Source: Paludibacteraceae bacterium
Lineage (GTDB): Bacteria > Bacteroidota > Bacteroidia > Bacteroidales > Paludibacteraceae
DNA: 64,000 nucleotides
NCBI GenBank assembly: GCA_017559505.1
Contig: JAFYSF010000056.1
Coordinates: 1 to 64,000 of the forward strand
Reading direction: 5' to 3'
Of the stretch, positions 29,565 through 38,230 are shown in pieces. A model generated the notes under the pieces. It was not told the DNA's origin, searched no databases, and saw only the letters and a list, made by a program, of their open reading frames with translations. Made by a program: the position numbers and the translations under genes. Numbering within the stretch: position 1 is the stretch's first letter; the number at the start of each line of letters is the position of its first letter.

Positions 29565-29663
29565 AATTTTTGATTTTTTTGTGTGTGTTAACAAAAGGGA
29601 ACTACTCTGAGGTCCCGTTTCCTTTAATAGTTTAAGAGCGAATCAAATTCGTAACAAGAAGAT

Positions 29664-30215
29664 TTACTCTTTTTCTACTTGTGTAAAACCAAGCTCAACT
29701 GGAGTTTGACGTCCAAAGATTTTGACCATTACTTTCAGTTTCTTCTGCTCGCTGTTAACTTCTTCGATTACGCCAGAAAAACCATTGAAAGGATCTGTGA
29801 TCACTTTAACATTGTCACCAACATAGAAAGGAGTCAAGATCTCTTCTTCTGCCTCTGCAATTTCATCGAATAGGCCTAATATACGTTTCACTTCAGAGTC
29901 TCTAAGTGGTTCCGGTTGTTTTCCTACAGAAGCACCTAAAAAGCCAATGACGTTTGGAACGTTATCACGCAGATGACCAGTCACCTCTCCATTCAATGCC
30001 GCTTCAACGAGGACATATCCTGGAAGATAACTGCGTTCTTTAACAACTTTTTTGCCGTTACGTACAGAATACACCTTTTCAGTTGGAATCAAAACCTGAG
30101 ATACATATTGTCCAAGGTTAGAGTTCTTGATTTCTGCATCAATATACTCCTTTACCTTTGCCTCCTTGCCACTAACAGCACGAAGGACATACCATTTCTT
30201 TGTTGTCTCAGACAT
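29664..30215 (-). CDS. nusG: Transcription antitermination factor NusG
   Basis: 183 aa. NGN domain (WYVLRAVSGKEAKVKEYID; SYLPGYVLVEAAL) and C-terminal KOW domain (GDNVKVITDPFNGFSGVIEEVN). Binds polymerase and couples it to the ribosome and Rho. 19 bases after secE. Confidence 0.97.
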   Translation of the reverse strand: MSETTKKWYVLRAVSGKEAKVKEYIDAEIKNSNLGQYVSQVLIPTEKVYSVRNGKKVVKERSYLPGYVLVEAALNGEVTGHLRDNVPNVIGFLGASVGKQPEPLRDSEVKRILGLFDEIAEAEEEILTPFYVGDNVKVITDPFNGFSGVIEEVNSEQKKLKVMVKIFGRQTPVELGFTQVEKE

Positions 30216-30233
30216 TTTTAATTCCTCCTAAAA

Positions 30234-30422
30234 TTAAATGTATTTGTAAATTAACGACATGATGTTTTCGAAACCTAAATCCATAACCCAAACCACCAAT
30301 GCGATAAGGAGGGAAGCTATCAAAACAACTACCGCACTATTGGTAAGCTCTTTACGAGTAGGCCATGAGGTCTTCTCAACAAGCTCAGTATAGGATTCTT
30401 TAAAATAGTTGATTAGTTTCAT
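30234..30422 (-). CDS. secE: Preprotein translocase subunit SecE
   Basis: 62 aa. Amphipathic helix with KTSWPTRKELTNS followed by a single membrane helix (AVVVLIASLLIALVVWVMDL), the minimal SecE form. Part of SecYEG. Sits between tRNA-Trp and nusG as in many Bacteroidota. Confidence 0.95.
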   Translation of the reverse strand: MKLINYFKESYTELVEKTSWPTRKELTNSAVVVLIASLLIALVVWVMDLGFENIMSLIYKYI

Positions 30423-30442
30423 AATTTACAAATAGTTTTTAG

Positions 30443-30515
30443 CACGGGTCGAGAGGCTCGAACTCCCGACACCTGGTTTTGGAGACCAGTGCTCTACCAA
30501 CTGAGCTAGACCCGT
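30443..30515 (-). tRNA. tRNA-Trp (anticodon CCA)
   Basis: 73 nt; acceptor ACGGGTC/GACCCGT, anticodon loop CTCCAAA closed by CTGGT/ACCAG, T-loop TTCGAGC. Lies between tuf and secE. Confidence 0.95.
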
Positions 30516-30523
30516 ATTTCAAA

Positions 30524-30560
30524 AAGGAGCGGGATTGCGAAACGCTATCCCGTTTCCTTT
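30524..30560 (-). terminator. Hairpin after tuf
   Basis: On the minus strand AAGGAAACGGGAT pairs with ATCCCGCTCCTT across an 11-base loop, then TTT. It may partly stop transcription after tuf before tRNA-Trp and secE. Confidence 0.65.
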
Positions 30561-30579
30561 TTATATATTAATTCTTGTA

Positions 30580-31767
30580 TTAGTCAAGAATAGCTGTGAT
30601 TTGACCAGAACCTACTGTACGACCACCTTCGCGGATAGCGAAACGAAGACCTTCGCTACATGCTACTGGGTAGATAAGTTGAACTGTGATTTCCAAGTTG
30701 TCACCTGGCATAACCATTTCAGTTCCTTCTGGAAGAGTGATTTCACCTGTTACGTCCAAAGTACGGATGTAGAATTGTGGACGATATTTGTTGTGGAATG
30801 GAGTGTGACGACCACCTTCTTCTTTTTTCAAGATATAAACAGAAGCTTTGAAGTTAGTGTGAGGAGTCACTTTACCCGGGTGAGTGATAACCATACCACG
30901 TTTGATTTCGTTTTTGTCGATACCACGGAGGAGAAGACCTACGTTATCACCAGCTTCACCTTCATCGAGAAGTTTACGGAACATCTCAACACCAGTAACT
31001 GTAGAAGTAAGTTTTTCTGCACCAAGACCAATGATTTCAACTGCATCACCTACGTGGATGATACCAGTTTCGATACGACCTGTAGCAACTGTACCACGAC
31101 CAGTGATAGAGAATACGTCTTCAACAGGCATCAAGAATGGTTTATCAACAGCACGTGGAGGAAGTTGGATCCAGTTGTCAACGTTATCCATAAGTTCCAT
31201 AACTTTGTCTTCCCATTGTGCTTCACCGTTCAATGCACCAAGTGCAGAACCGCGGATGATAGGAGTGTTGTCGCCGTCGAATTCATAGAATGAAAGAAGC
31301 TCACGCATTTCCATTTCAACGAGTTCAAGCATTTCTTCGTCGTCAACCATGTCACATTTGTTCATGAATACAACAAGACGAGGAACGTTTACCTGACGAG
31401 CAAGAAGGATGTGCTCACGTGTTTGAGGCATAGGACCATCAGTTGCAGCTACTACGATGATAGCACCGTCCATTTGAGCAGCACCAGTAACCATGTTTTT
31501 AACGTAGTCGGCGTGACCTGGGCAGTCAACGTGTGCATAGTGACGGTTAGCTGTTTGATACTCTACGTGAGAAGTATTAATAGTGATACCACGTTCTTTT
31601 TCTTCTGGAGCGTTGTCGATAGAGTCGAATGAACGCAATTCAGAAAGACCTTTTTTTGCAAGCACTGTAGTGATAGCTGCAGTCAAAGTAGTTTTACCGT
31701 GGTCAACGTGACCGATAGTACCAACGTTTACGTGTGGTTTCGATCTGTCAAATTTTTCTTTTGCCAT
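30580..31767 (-). CDS. tuf: Elongation factor Tu
   Basis: 395 aa. P-loop GHVDHGKTT near 19-27, switch [14 protein letters not shown] near 81-92, [10 protein letters not shown] near 136, plus the beta-barrel domains 2 and 3. Delivers aminoacyl-tRNA to the ribosome. Embedded in a tRNA cluster (two Thr, one Tyr before; Trp after), an arrangement conserved as far as E. coli tufB. Confidence 0.99.
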   Translation of the reverse strand: MAKEKFDRSKPHVNVGTIGHVDHGKTTLTAAITTVLAKKGLSELRSFDSIDNAPEEKERGITINTSHVEYQTANRHYAHVDCPGHADYVKNMVTGAAQMDGAIIVVAATDGPMPQTREHILLARQVNVPRLVVFMNKCDMVDDEEMLELVEMEMRELLSFYEFDGDNTPIIRGSALGALNGEAQWEDKVMELMDNVDNWIQLPPRAVDKPFLMPVEDVFSITGRGTVATGRIETGIIHVGDAVEIIGLGAEKLTSTVTGVEMFRKLLDEGEAGDNVGLLLRGIDKNEIKRGMVITHPGKVTPHTNFKASVYILKKEEGGRHTPFHNKYRPQFYIRTLDVTGEITLPEGTEMVMPGDNLEITVQLIYPVACSEGLRFAIREGGRTVGSGQITAILD

Positions 31768-31817
31768 AGTGAAATAATAGTTTAAAAGTTATTATTTTAT
31801 TGTTATATTTTTTCAAG

Positions 31818-31889
<72 letters not shown>

Positions 31890-31906
31890 AAAGTCCAGTG
31901 GAGGAG

Positions 31907-31989
31907 TGGGCAGTGATGGATTCGAACCACCGAAGTCGAAAGACAGCTGAGTTACAGTCAGCCCCATTTGGCCACTCTGGTAACTGCCC
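31907..31989 (-). tRNA. tRNA-Tyr (anticodon GTA), copy 2
   Basis: 83 nt with long variable arm; appears identical to copy 1 at 10926-11008, including the flanking AC-CCATTAC-like bases immediately upstream of the gene. Confidence 0.95.
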
Positions 31990-32023
31990 ATTACCTTAAA
32001 AATATATTCAAGGAACTTTTTTG

Positions 32024-32097
32024 AGCCTCTTGTCGGATTCGAACCAACGACCCCGAGATTACAAATCACGTGCTCTGGCCAACTGAGCTAAAGAGGC
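32024..32097 (-). tRNA. tRNA-Thr (anticodon TGT)
   Basis: 74 nt; acceptor GCCTCTT/AAGAGGC, anticodon loop TTTGTAA. The anticodon stem CGTGA/TCTCG contains a U-U mismatch at the middle pair. First gene of the tRNA-tuf transcript. Confidence 0.93.
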
Positions 32098-32147
32098 ATT
32101 CAAAAATCTTTACAAACCGTTGAGAAATGTTCTTTTCTAACGGCTTG

Positions 32148-32177
32148 CAAAGATAGACATTTTATTTGAAACTGCAA
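32148..32177 (-). promoter_or_regulatory. Main promoter of the tRNA-tuf-ribosomal-polymerase block
   Basis: On the minus strand TTG (32177-32175), 19 bases, TATCTTTG (32155-32148). Start near 32141, about 45 bases before tRNA-Thr(TGT). Confidence 0.75.
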
Positions 32178-32277
32178 AATATTTCGAGGATTTTCTTTGA
32201 AAAATTTACTATTTCGAAATAAACTTCTTTTTTATTCTCTGAATATCAAAAAGTTGCAATCCCATTAATTTAACACT

Positions 32278-32568
32278 TTATTTTTTCTCTTTTGCCTTTT
32301 TAATCTGTTTTTCGAGTGCTTCAACGCATAAATCAACCGCTTCTTCGAATGTATCACACACTTTTGAGGCGAAAAATTCCGTATTTGGTGCCAAAACCGT
32401 GATTTTTGCCTCTTTATTTTCCGCTGTTTCTGGTTTAACAACTTTCAAAATCACTTCGGCCGTAGAGAGGTCATCTGATATACGTTCAAGTTTACTCACT
32501 TTTTTTTCGATGAATTGTTGCAATTTTTCGGCTGCATCGAAATGGATTGATTGAATTCTTACTTCCAT
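32278..32568 (-). CDS. hpf: Ribosome hibernation promoting factor (short HPF/YfiA)
   Basis: 96 aa, short form. MEVRIQSIHFDAAEKLQQFIEKKVSKLE opening, then beta strands (STAEVILKVVK, KEAKITVLAP) and C-terminal basic helix; matches S30AE/HPF proteins that bind the decoding centre and inactivate ribosomes in starvation. A GGAGG ribosome binding site lies 4 bases before the start. Follows the recombinase by 9 bases. Confidence 0.93.
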   Translation of the reverse strand: MEVRIQSIHFDAAEKLQQFIEKKVSKLERISDDLSTAEVILKVVKPETAENKEAKITVLAPNTEFFASKVCDTFEEAVDLCVEALEKQIKKAKEKK

Positions 32569-32577
32569 AATTCCTCC

Positions 32578-33462
32578 TTACTTTTTTCCCCGTGGATGGG
32601 TACGTTCATAAATAGTTTTTATTTGCTCAAAGGATGCATGTGTATAAACCTGAGTGGCAGCCAACGTTTCATGACCCAGCAACTCTTTTATTGCTTTCAC
32701 ATCTGCCCCATCATTCAAAAGCGACGTCGCAAATGTATGCCTTAAAACATGCGGACTGCGTTTCTCTTGTGTAGTCACAGCTCCCATAAGTTTTCTCACC
32801 ACATTATATATATGCATCGGATTCAACGATGTCCCTTTTCTGTGTACAAAAAATTTTGTCGTAACCACATCAACTTCCGCATCTCGTTGCACACGATAGG
32901 CTTCTATCATCTCTGCCAAATTCATGCCAAACGGCACCACCCTCTCCTTATTCCCTTTTCCCAACACTTTCAATTGCCGTTTAACAGTATCAACATTCAC
33001 ATCTTCGAGATTAGCAACCTCCGAACGTCGCAATCCTGTTTGATATATAAGCTCAATTATCAAAGAGTTTCTTACGCCCTCAAAGTTACAATTTTTTTCT
33101 GAAACTTCCAAACAATTATCCAAATCTTTTTCATAAAAAAATTTCGGCAATGATTTAGGTACTTTAGGTGTAACTATTTTCAACGTTGGATTATTGGCTG
33201 TCAGGTTTTTAAGATTGAGAAATTTATAAAAACTCCGTACTGCCGAAATTTTACGTTTCACCGAAGAGGGCTTTTCTCCTACATCCATAAGGGCAATTAT
33301 CCACTCCCGAAGCTCATCTGAAGTAAGTTTTTTCGGATCAAAATCACCTTTTTGCGTAACAACAAAATCACGCAATTGCTCAATATCGGTCTGATAAGAC
33401 AAAACGGTATGGGAAGAATAATTCTTCTCATACCGTATATATTGCAGAAATGATTGAATCAT
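32578..33462 (-). CDS. xerC: Tyrosine recombinase XerC/XerD-like
   Basis: 294 aa. N-terminal SAM-like DNA-binding domain (FLQYIRYEKNYSSHTVLSYQTD), C-terminal catalytic domain with TGLRRSE Arg near 156, HVLRHTFATSLL His-Leu-Arg-His near 239-246, GH near 265, and the nucleophile in AATQVYTHAS near 275. It resolves chromosome dimers at dif with a partner. Between rpsU and hpf, a common Bacteroidota order, so it is a housekeeping gene and not an integrase of a mobile element. Whether it is XerC or XerD is not decided. Confidence 0.9.
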   Translation of the reverse strand: MIQSFLQYIRYEKNYSSHTVLSYQTDIEQLRDFVVTQKGDFDPKKLTSDELREWIIALMDVGEKPSSVKRKISAVRSFYKFLNLKNLTANNPTLKIVTPKVPKSLPKFFYEKDLDNCLEVSEKNCNFEGVRNSLIIELIYQTGLRRSEVANLEDVNVDTVKRQLKVLGKGNKERVVPFGMNLAEMIEAYRVQRDAEVDVVTTKFFVHRKGTSLNPMHIYNVVRKLMGAVTTQEKRSPHVLRHTFATSLLNDGADVKAIKELLGHETLAATQVYTHASFEQIKTIYERTHPRGKK

Positions 33463-33503
33463 AATCCTGCTTATTTTTTGCGTATAACAACTAGACTTAA
33501 AAA

Positions 33504-33695
33504 TTAGTCTTCGTTTTGGTGCAATTGTTGTACGTAAATAGCGTGTTGCATTTTTTCGCGTTTGATTACTGAAGGTTTGTCAAATTGTTGACGACGACGA
33601 AGTTCTTTAACAACACCTGTTTTTTCGAATTTACGTTTGAATTTTTTGAGAGCTTTTTCAATGTTTTCGCCCTCTTTTACTGGTACTACAATCAT
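33504..33695 (-). CDS. rpsU: Ribosomal protein bS21
   Basis: 63 aa, basic: MIVVPVKEGENIEKALKKFKRKFEKTG, then ELRRRQQFDKPSVIKR. Last small-subunit protein to assemble; contacts the 3' end of 16S rRNA. In Bacteroidota S21 together with S18 and S6 hides the anti-Shine-Dalgarno. First gene of the rpsU-xer-hpf unit. Confidence 0.96.
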   Translation of the reverse strand: MIVVPVKEGENIEKALKKFKRKFEKTGVVKELRRRQQFDKPSVIKREKMQHAIYVQQLHQNED

Positions 33696-33777
33696 TTTAA
33701 TTTGTAATTTTATAGGTTGATTAATAATTATTTATCGCACTAAACGCACGAAGCGTCCCGAATGAATTTTCGGGTTG

Positions 33778-33785
33778 CAAAGTTA
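33778..33785 (-). promoter_or_regulatory. -7 element of the rpsU promoter
   Basis: TAACTTTG on the minus strand, about 80 bases before rpsU. The rest of 33786-33973 is AT-rich with a short 7-bp-like repeat (TCATAAT type) and no gene. Confidence 0.6.
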
Positions 33786-33973
33786 GCAGTTTTTTTTGAT
33801 ACTACAAAGTGTTTTTATGTTTTTTTATCTATTTTTCACTTAAATAATTAAAAATCACCCCCTTTATCAATTCATAATTCATAATGCACAATTCTTAATT
33901 ATATGCTATACTGCACTGAATCTGTACATTTAATTATGTCTAAAATGTTTTATATAAATACCTTTATTGACTA

Positions 33974-34429
33974 TTATTCTGCAGAAATTGCTATTTTTTC
34001 TACGCGACGCTCGTGACGACCACCTTCAAAATCGTTAGCAAAGAATGTTTTAAGAATTTCAAGTGCTTTTTCTTCTGAAATAAAACGAGCTGGCAACGAA
34101 AGCACGTTTGCGTTATTATGTTGACGCGCAAGTGCAGCCAATTCTGGCTCCCAACAAATCGCAGCACGACATCCTTGATGTTTGTTTACTGTCATTGTAA
34201 TTCCATTTGCACTACCACAAATAGCAATACCAAATTCACATGCTCCTTGTTCAACTGCATTAGCAAGTGGATGAGCAAAATCTGGATAATCACAGCTATC
34301 TGTGCTATTTGTACCAAAATCAGTAACAGAAACACCTTGTTCTGCAAGATATTTTTTAATAGTTTCCTTCAAATCATAACCTGCATGATCCGAAGCTATA
34401 CCGATTGAAAGTGAATTAATTGGTTTCAT
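33974..34429 (-). CDS. rpiB: Ribose-5-phosphate isomerase B
   Basis: 151 aa. IGIASDHAGYDLKE near 8-21, FGTNSTDSCDYPDFAHPLA, CGSANGITMTVNKHQGCRAA (the family Cys and Asn), and HNNANVLSLPARF. Interconverts ribose- and ribulose-5-phosphate in the pentose phosphate pathway. Own promoter: TAACTTTG on the minus strand at 34486-34479. Confidence 0.95.
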   Translation of the reverse strand: MKPINSLSIGIASDHAGYDLKETIKKYLAEQGVSVTDFGTNSTDSCDYPDFAHPLANAVEQGACEFGIAICGSANGITMTVNKHQGCRAAICWEPELAALARQHNNANVLSLPARFISEEKALEILKTFFANDFEGGRHERRVEKIAISAE

Positions 34430-34478
34430 ATTATATATATGTATTTTTATAGGGATACCCCCGTAATTTTTGCGACTG

Positions 34479-34486
34479 CAAAGTTA
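34479..34486 (-). promoter_or_regulatory. -7 element of the rpiB promoter
   Basis: TAACTTTG on the minus strand 50 bases before rpiB. Confidence 0.6.
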
Positions 34487-34516
34487 CAAAAAAGTAACGA
34501 TATAAACAAATAAAGA

Positions 34517-35557
34517 TTATTTTTCTTCTTCCCTCTTAAACGCATTCCACCCTTGTGCCGTAATTTTCATCTCTTGACCATCACGTGTAACAAGTGCTGC
34601 GCCTGCATTAGCCTCTGTTATATGACCAATAATATGCACTCCTTCAAGTCCTTGAAGTTTTTCATGTTCCGATAGTGGCACTGTAAACAACAACTCATAG
34701 TCCTCACCGCCATTCAACGCTACTGTCGTAAGGTTCATATTAAATTCGTCGCACATCGATGCTGTGGCATAGTCGATTGGCAATTTGTCTTCATACACAC
34801 GACATCCCACCCCACTCGCTTTGCAGATATGCAACAATTCCGATGACAATCCATCGCTAACATCCATCATCGCTGTTGGCACAATATTTTTCTCACGAAG
34901 ATATTTAATTGTATCAACACACGCCTCTGGTTTCAACTGACGTTCAAGTATATACTCTTTGCCTGCAAAGTCTGGTTGGAATCCTTCATCTTGTCCGCTT
35001 TGGAATATACGTTTCTCACGTTCAAGCAATTGCAATCCCATATATGCTGCACCAAGGTCGCCTGTCACACAAATCAAGTCTGTCTCTTTTGCTCCGCTAC
35101 GCAACACTGCACGGTCTTTTTCCACCTCGCCCAAACAAGTAATACTGATAGTCAATCCTGTCAATGATGCCGATGTATCGCCACCTACCACATCCACGCC
35201 TGCCTTCTCGCAAGCTAAATATATACCTGCATAAATTTCCTCAATCTGCTCTACATGAAAGCGTTGCGATATACCAATACTAACCAACATCTGTGTTGGA
35301 CGTGCATTCATCGCACAAACATCCGAAATATTCACCATCGCCGCTTTATAACCAAGATGTTTAAGCGGTGTATATGTCAAATCAAAATGGATACCTTCCA
35401 ACAACAAATCTGTCGTTGCCACCACATCTTTATCGCCGTAGTTCATCACTGCGCAGTCATCACCTACACCCACTTTCGATGATTCATTCTGCAATTCAAT
35501 GCATTCTGTCAATGCATCAATGAGGCGAAATTCGCCCAATTCTTGAATTTGAGTCAT
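34517..35557 (-). CDS. thiL: Thiamine-monophosphate kinase
   Basis: 346 aa. Typical ThiL motifs: VGDDCAVM near 32-39, TTDLLLEGIHFD near 49-60, GDTSAS near 125, GDLGAA near 164-169, MMDVSDGLSSEL near 227-238, LNGGEDYELLFTVP near 292-305. Phosphorylates thiamine monophosphate to the active diphosphate cofactor. Closely follows the S41 protease in the same direction, 21 bases apart. Confidence 0.95.
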   Translation of the reverse strand: MTQIQELGEFRLIDALTECIELQNESSKVGVGDDCAVMNYGDKDVVATTDLLLEGIHFDLTYTPLKHLGYKAAMVNISDVCAMNARPTQMLVSIGISQRFHVEQIEEIYAGIYLACEKAGVDVVGGDTSASLTGLTISITCLGEVEKDRAVLRSGAKETDLICVTGDLGAAYMGLQLLEREKRIFQSGQDEGFQPDFAGKEYILERQLKPEACVDTIKYLREKNIVPTAMMDVSDGLSSELLHICKASGVGCRVYEDKLPIDYATASMCDEFNMNLTTVALNGGEDYELLFTVPLSEHEKLQGLEGVHIIGHITEANAGAALVTRDGQEMKITAQGWNAFKREEEK

Positions 35558-35578
35558 ATTTTTATCTTTTTACATTAA

Positions 35579-37144
35579 TTATTTTATCATCTCTAATGTT
35601 TTGTTCAAAGCCGCATTCTCAACATGCATCACTCTGTAAAATGCCTCTGTCCCAAACAACCCTTGCGCCACCACTGCTTTCATCTGCAACATCAACAACG
35701 ACTTGCTTCTCTCTACATCCTCCTCCTCAAACTCTACCTTCTCTTTACGCGCATTTTCTATCAATTTCTCATAAATTTTCTCGTTTACCACAAATTCCGC
35801 CTCAAAATTCTCAAACGAGCTATATCTACGAGTCCACGTTTTTCTATTTTGGTCTATATATTCCGACACTGTCTTATTAAACACACCTTTTGCCACCACA
35901 TTCCTATGCAATTTTGTCACTCTCGTTGTGTCTAATGGCACAAACACATCAGGGAATATACCTCCACCGCCATACACCGTACGTCCTTCTACCAAGGTTT
36001 TATATTTCAACGAGTCTGGGAATACTATACTGTCCGAATTCACAAATTCTCCATGCTCATATCTGCGCTCAAGGTCTTTGTAATACTCCTCTTTGCCTGC
36101 ATTATATGGCTTTTGTATATTTCTTCCCGATGGTGTATAATATCTCGATGTAGTCAATCTAATTTCCGACCCATCTTTCATCCTCAATGGTCTTTGCACC
36201 AATCCTTTACCGAATGATCTACGTCCCACTATCGTCGCTCTATCCCAATCTTGCAATGCCCCCGACACAATCTCACTCGCCGATGCCGAGTGTTCGTCTA
36301 TCAACACATACAACGGCATATCTATCAATTTCTTACCACCAAATGACATTGCCGAATATCTATCTTGATGCACTCCTTCGGTATAAACAATCAATCTATC
36401 TTTTGGCAAAAACAAGTTCACCAACTCTATCGCTGCCGACATCACTCCTCCCCCATTCGATTGCAAATCCAACACTAAACTCTTCAATTCTCCCTCTCTG
36501 CTCAACTCATCCAATGCCTTAGCTATCTCATCTGTCGTAGTTACCGAAAAACTATTCAATTTCACATATCCCACTCCTTCAGCCACATAAAACGCCGCAT
36601 CTACCGAATGAATCGGAATTTTATCGCGCACAATCGTAAATACTATTGGCTTTTTCTCTCCTCTACGTACAACCGTAACATTCACTTTCGAACCCTTTGC
36701 TCCTCGTATCAATTTCGGTATTTCCGACTGTTTTTTCCCCACACCAGCAATACACGTCGTATCCACATACGTCAATCTATCGCCTGGCAACATACCCACC
36801 TTCTCTGCCGGACATCCTGCAATCGTCTGACTCACAACCACCGTGTCTTTTATAAACTGATACGAAATACCAATCCCCTCAAAGTTTCCCTGAATTCCCT
36901 GATTCATCTCCGCCACATCCTCTGCCGCAATATACGACGAATGTGGGTCCAACTCCTCCAACACTTTCACTATTGCCTTTTCCGCCAATTCACTCACATC
37001 CACTGTATCAACATACAAATTATCAAGATAAAACAAAAATTGCGACAACTTCATACCCGCTTGCTCCAATTCTGCTCTATCTGCATATCCTCCAACACTC
37101 ACTAACAAAGTGAAAACTAACAATATATATTTCAATCTATCCAT
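35579..37144 (-). CDS. S41-family C-terminal processing protease
   Basis: 521 aa from the ATG at 37144 (MDRLKYILLVF); a TTG three codons upstream is less likely. Signal peptide, then a PDZ domain (GIGISYQFIKDTVVVSQ; PAEKVGMLPGDRLTYVD), then the protease domain with LDLQSNGGGVMSAAIEL, the serine in EHSASASEI and the catalytic lysine in RRSFGKGLVQ. Degrades or trims periplasmic proteins by C-terminal recognition. The C-terminal 130 residues are helical and lineage-specific. A TATCTTTG element (37179-37172 on the minus strand) gives a very short leader. Confidence 0.92.
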   Translation of the reverse strand: MDRLKYILLVFTLLVSVGGYADRAELEQAGMKLSQFLFYLDNLYVDTVDVSELAEKAIVKVLEELDPHSSYIAAEDVAEMNQGIQGNFEGIGISYQFIKDTVVVSQTIAGCPAEKVGMLPGDRLTYVDTTCIAGVGKKQSEIPKLIRGAKGSKVNVTVVRRGEKKPIVFTIVRDKIPIHSVDAAFYVAEGVGYVKLNSFSVTTTDEIAKALDELSREGELKSLVLDLQSNGGGVMSAAIELVNLFLPKDRLIVYTEGVHQDRYSAMSFGGKKLIDMPLYVLIDEHSASASEIVSGALQDWDRATIVGRRSFGKGLVQRPLRMKDGSEIRLTTSRYYTPSGRNIQKPYNAGKEEYYKDLERRYEHGEFVNSDSIVFPDSLKYKTLVEGRTVYGGGGIFPDVFVPLDTTRVTKLHRNVVAKGVFNKTVSEYIDQNRKTWTRRYSSFENFEAEFVVNEKIYEKLIENARKEKVEFEEEDVERSKSLLMLQMKAVVAQGLFGTEAFYRVMHVENAALNKTLEMIK

Positions 37145-37171
37145 ATCTAACAAATTATATCATTCAATCCC

Positions 37172-37179
37172 CAAAGATA
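37172..37179 (-). promoter_or_regulatory. -7 element for the S41 protease-thiL unit
   Basis: TATCTTTG on the minus strand, 28 bases before the chosen start codon. Confidence 0.5.
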
Positions 37180-37218
37180 CAAAAAAAATAAATATCTTGC
37201 AATACCCCCAAAAAAATC

Positions 37219-37325
37219 TCCTCCCTCCCCCCCACTCCCTACCCCTTACTCCCTATCCCCTACTCCTTGCTCCCTGCACCCTGCTCCCTACTCCCTACTC
37301 CTCGCTCCCTATTCCCTATCCTCTA
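37219..37325. repeat. 7-bp tandem repeat (CTCCCTA/CTCCCTG)
   Basis: About fourteen heptamers of ACTCCCT, CCTACTC, TGCTCCC type: the complement of the tract at 13378-13455. Adjoins the 81-bp repeat. Confidence 0.88.
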
Positions 37326-37406
37326 CTTACCTTCAACATAGGATACATATACTATAAATATACCATAAATATACTATAAATATATGATAAATATACTATA
37401 AAGCAA
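37326..37406 (-). repeat. 81-bp dispersed repeat, copy 2 (inverted)
   Basis: On the minus strand it reads TTGCTTTATAG, five TATATTTATnn-type units (nn = CA, AG, GG, AG, CC), TATGTTGAAGGTAAG: same length and borders as copy 1, with different order of the variable dinucleotides and one T-to-G change. Confidence 0.9.
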
Positions 37407-37462
37407 CCTGCACCCTTACCAACAAAATATTTTCAATTATTATAAAAACCTTCTCCAAACAC

Positions 37463-37492
37463 TTGCATTTTCACAAAAAATCACTATATTTG
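37463..37492 (+). promoter_or_regulatory. Promoter of the NadR-like kinase gene
   Basis: TTG at 37463-37465, 19 bases, TATATTTG at 37485-37492; start codon follows 35 bases later. Confidence 0.7.
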
Positions 37493-37526
37493 CAAGTTGT
37501 TTTAGCACAAACTCATCTATCCCAAA

Positions 37527-38060
37527 ATGAACCTAAAAATTATAGTCGTAACAGGCCCCGAAAGCACAGGCAAATCCACTCTCTGCCAACAACTTGCCGA
37601 GCATTTCCATAGCGAATACATCGCTGAATATGCCCGCAACTATGTGGCTGAGCACGGCTATAAATACACCTACGAAGACGTGGAGCATATTGCTCGCCAC
37701 CAACACAAACACCTACAAGAAACTATCGAGCGGATAAAAGCTACCCCTTCCGAGTCCGACGAACCATATCTACTATTCGTTGACACTCACCTAATTATCA
37801 CTAAAGTCTGGTTCGAAAAGGTCTATGGTCACGAACCTGAATGGATCAACGAGGCTATTGCCAAATCTCCCGTCGATTTATATCTACTCTGCCAACCCGA
37901 CACGCCTTGGGAATACGACCCTGTCCGCGAAAATCCAAACATCCGCCCCGAACTATACAACCGCTACAAAGAGCTAATCGAACAACACGGATTTCCATAC
38001 GCCGAGGTATCAGGACTTGGCGAAGAACGCCTCCAATGCGCAATAAATAAATTACAATAA
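37527..38060 (+). CDS. NadR-like ATP-binding kinase (nicotinamide riboside kinase family)
   Basis: 177 aa. P-loop GPESTGKSTLC near 10-20, the family motif EYAREYV-like (EYARNYVAEHG near 34-44), and DTHLIITKVWFEKVYG near 88-103. These match the kinase domain of NadR, which phosphorylates nicotinamide riboside, but here without the adenylyltransferase or repressor domains. Own promoter; ends before a repeat-rich gap. Confidence 0.85.
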   Translation: MNLKIIVVTGPESTGKSTLCQQLAEHFHSEYIAEYARNYVAEHGYKYTYEDVEHIARHQHKHLQETIERIKATPSESDEPYLLFVDTHLIITKVWFEKVYGHEPEWINEAIAKSPVDLYLLCQPDTPWEYDPVRENPNIRPELYNRYKELIEQHGFPYAEVSGLGEERLQCAINKLQ

Positions 38061-38075
38061 AGAAAATGTAGGGAC

Positions 38076-38096
38076 GCACGGCTCGTGCGTCCGCTC
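38076..38096. repeat. GC-rich palindrome
   Basis: GGACGCACG and CGTGCGTCC form a perfect 9-bp stem around GCT, 15 bases after the kinase stop. No T-run follows, so it is a repeat element more than a terminator. Confidence 0.6.
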
Positions 38097-38117
38097 GGCC
38101 GCAAGACCGAACATCTG

Positions 38118-38205
38118 TCGACCATTGCCGTTGACCGTTGACTGTTGACCATTGACTGTTGACCGTTGACTGTTGACTATTGACCGTTGACTGTTGACTG
38201 CCGCC
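38118..38205. repeat. 7-bp tandem repeat (TTGACTG/TTGACCG)
   Basis: About twelve heptamers TTGACCG, TTGACTG, TTGACCA, TTGACTA in a row directly before the RNA methyltransferase gene. Confidence 0.9.
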
Positions 38206-38230
38206 CATTGACTACTAAATATCTAAAAAT

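Noticed and set aside
32578-33462. Phage or island integrase
   Set aside because: Located in the conserved rpsU-xer-hpf unit with no attachment repeats; it is the housekeeping Xer recombinase.
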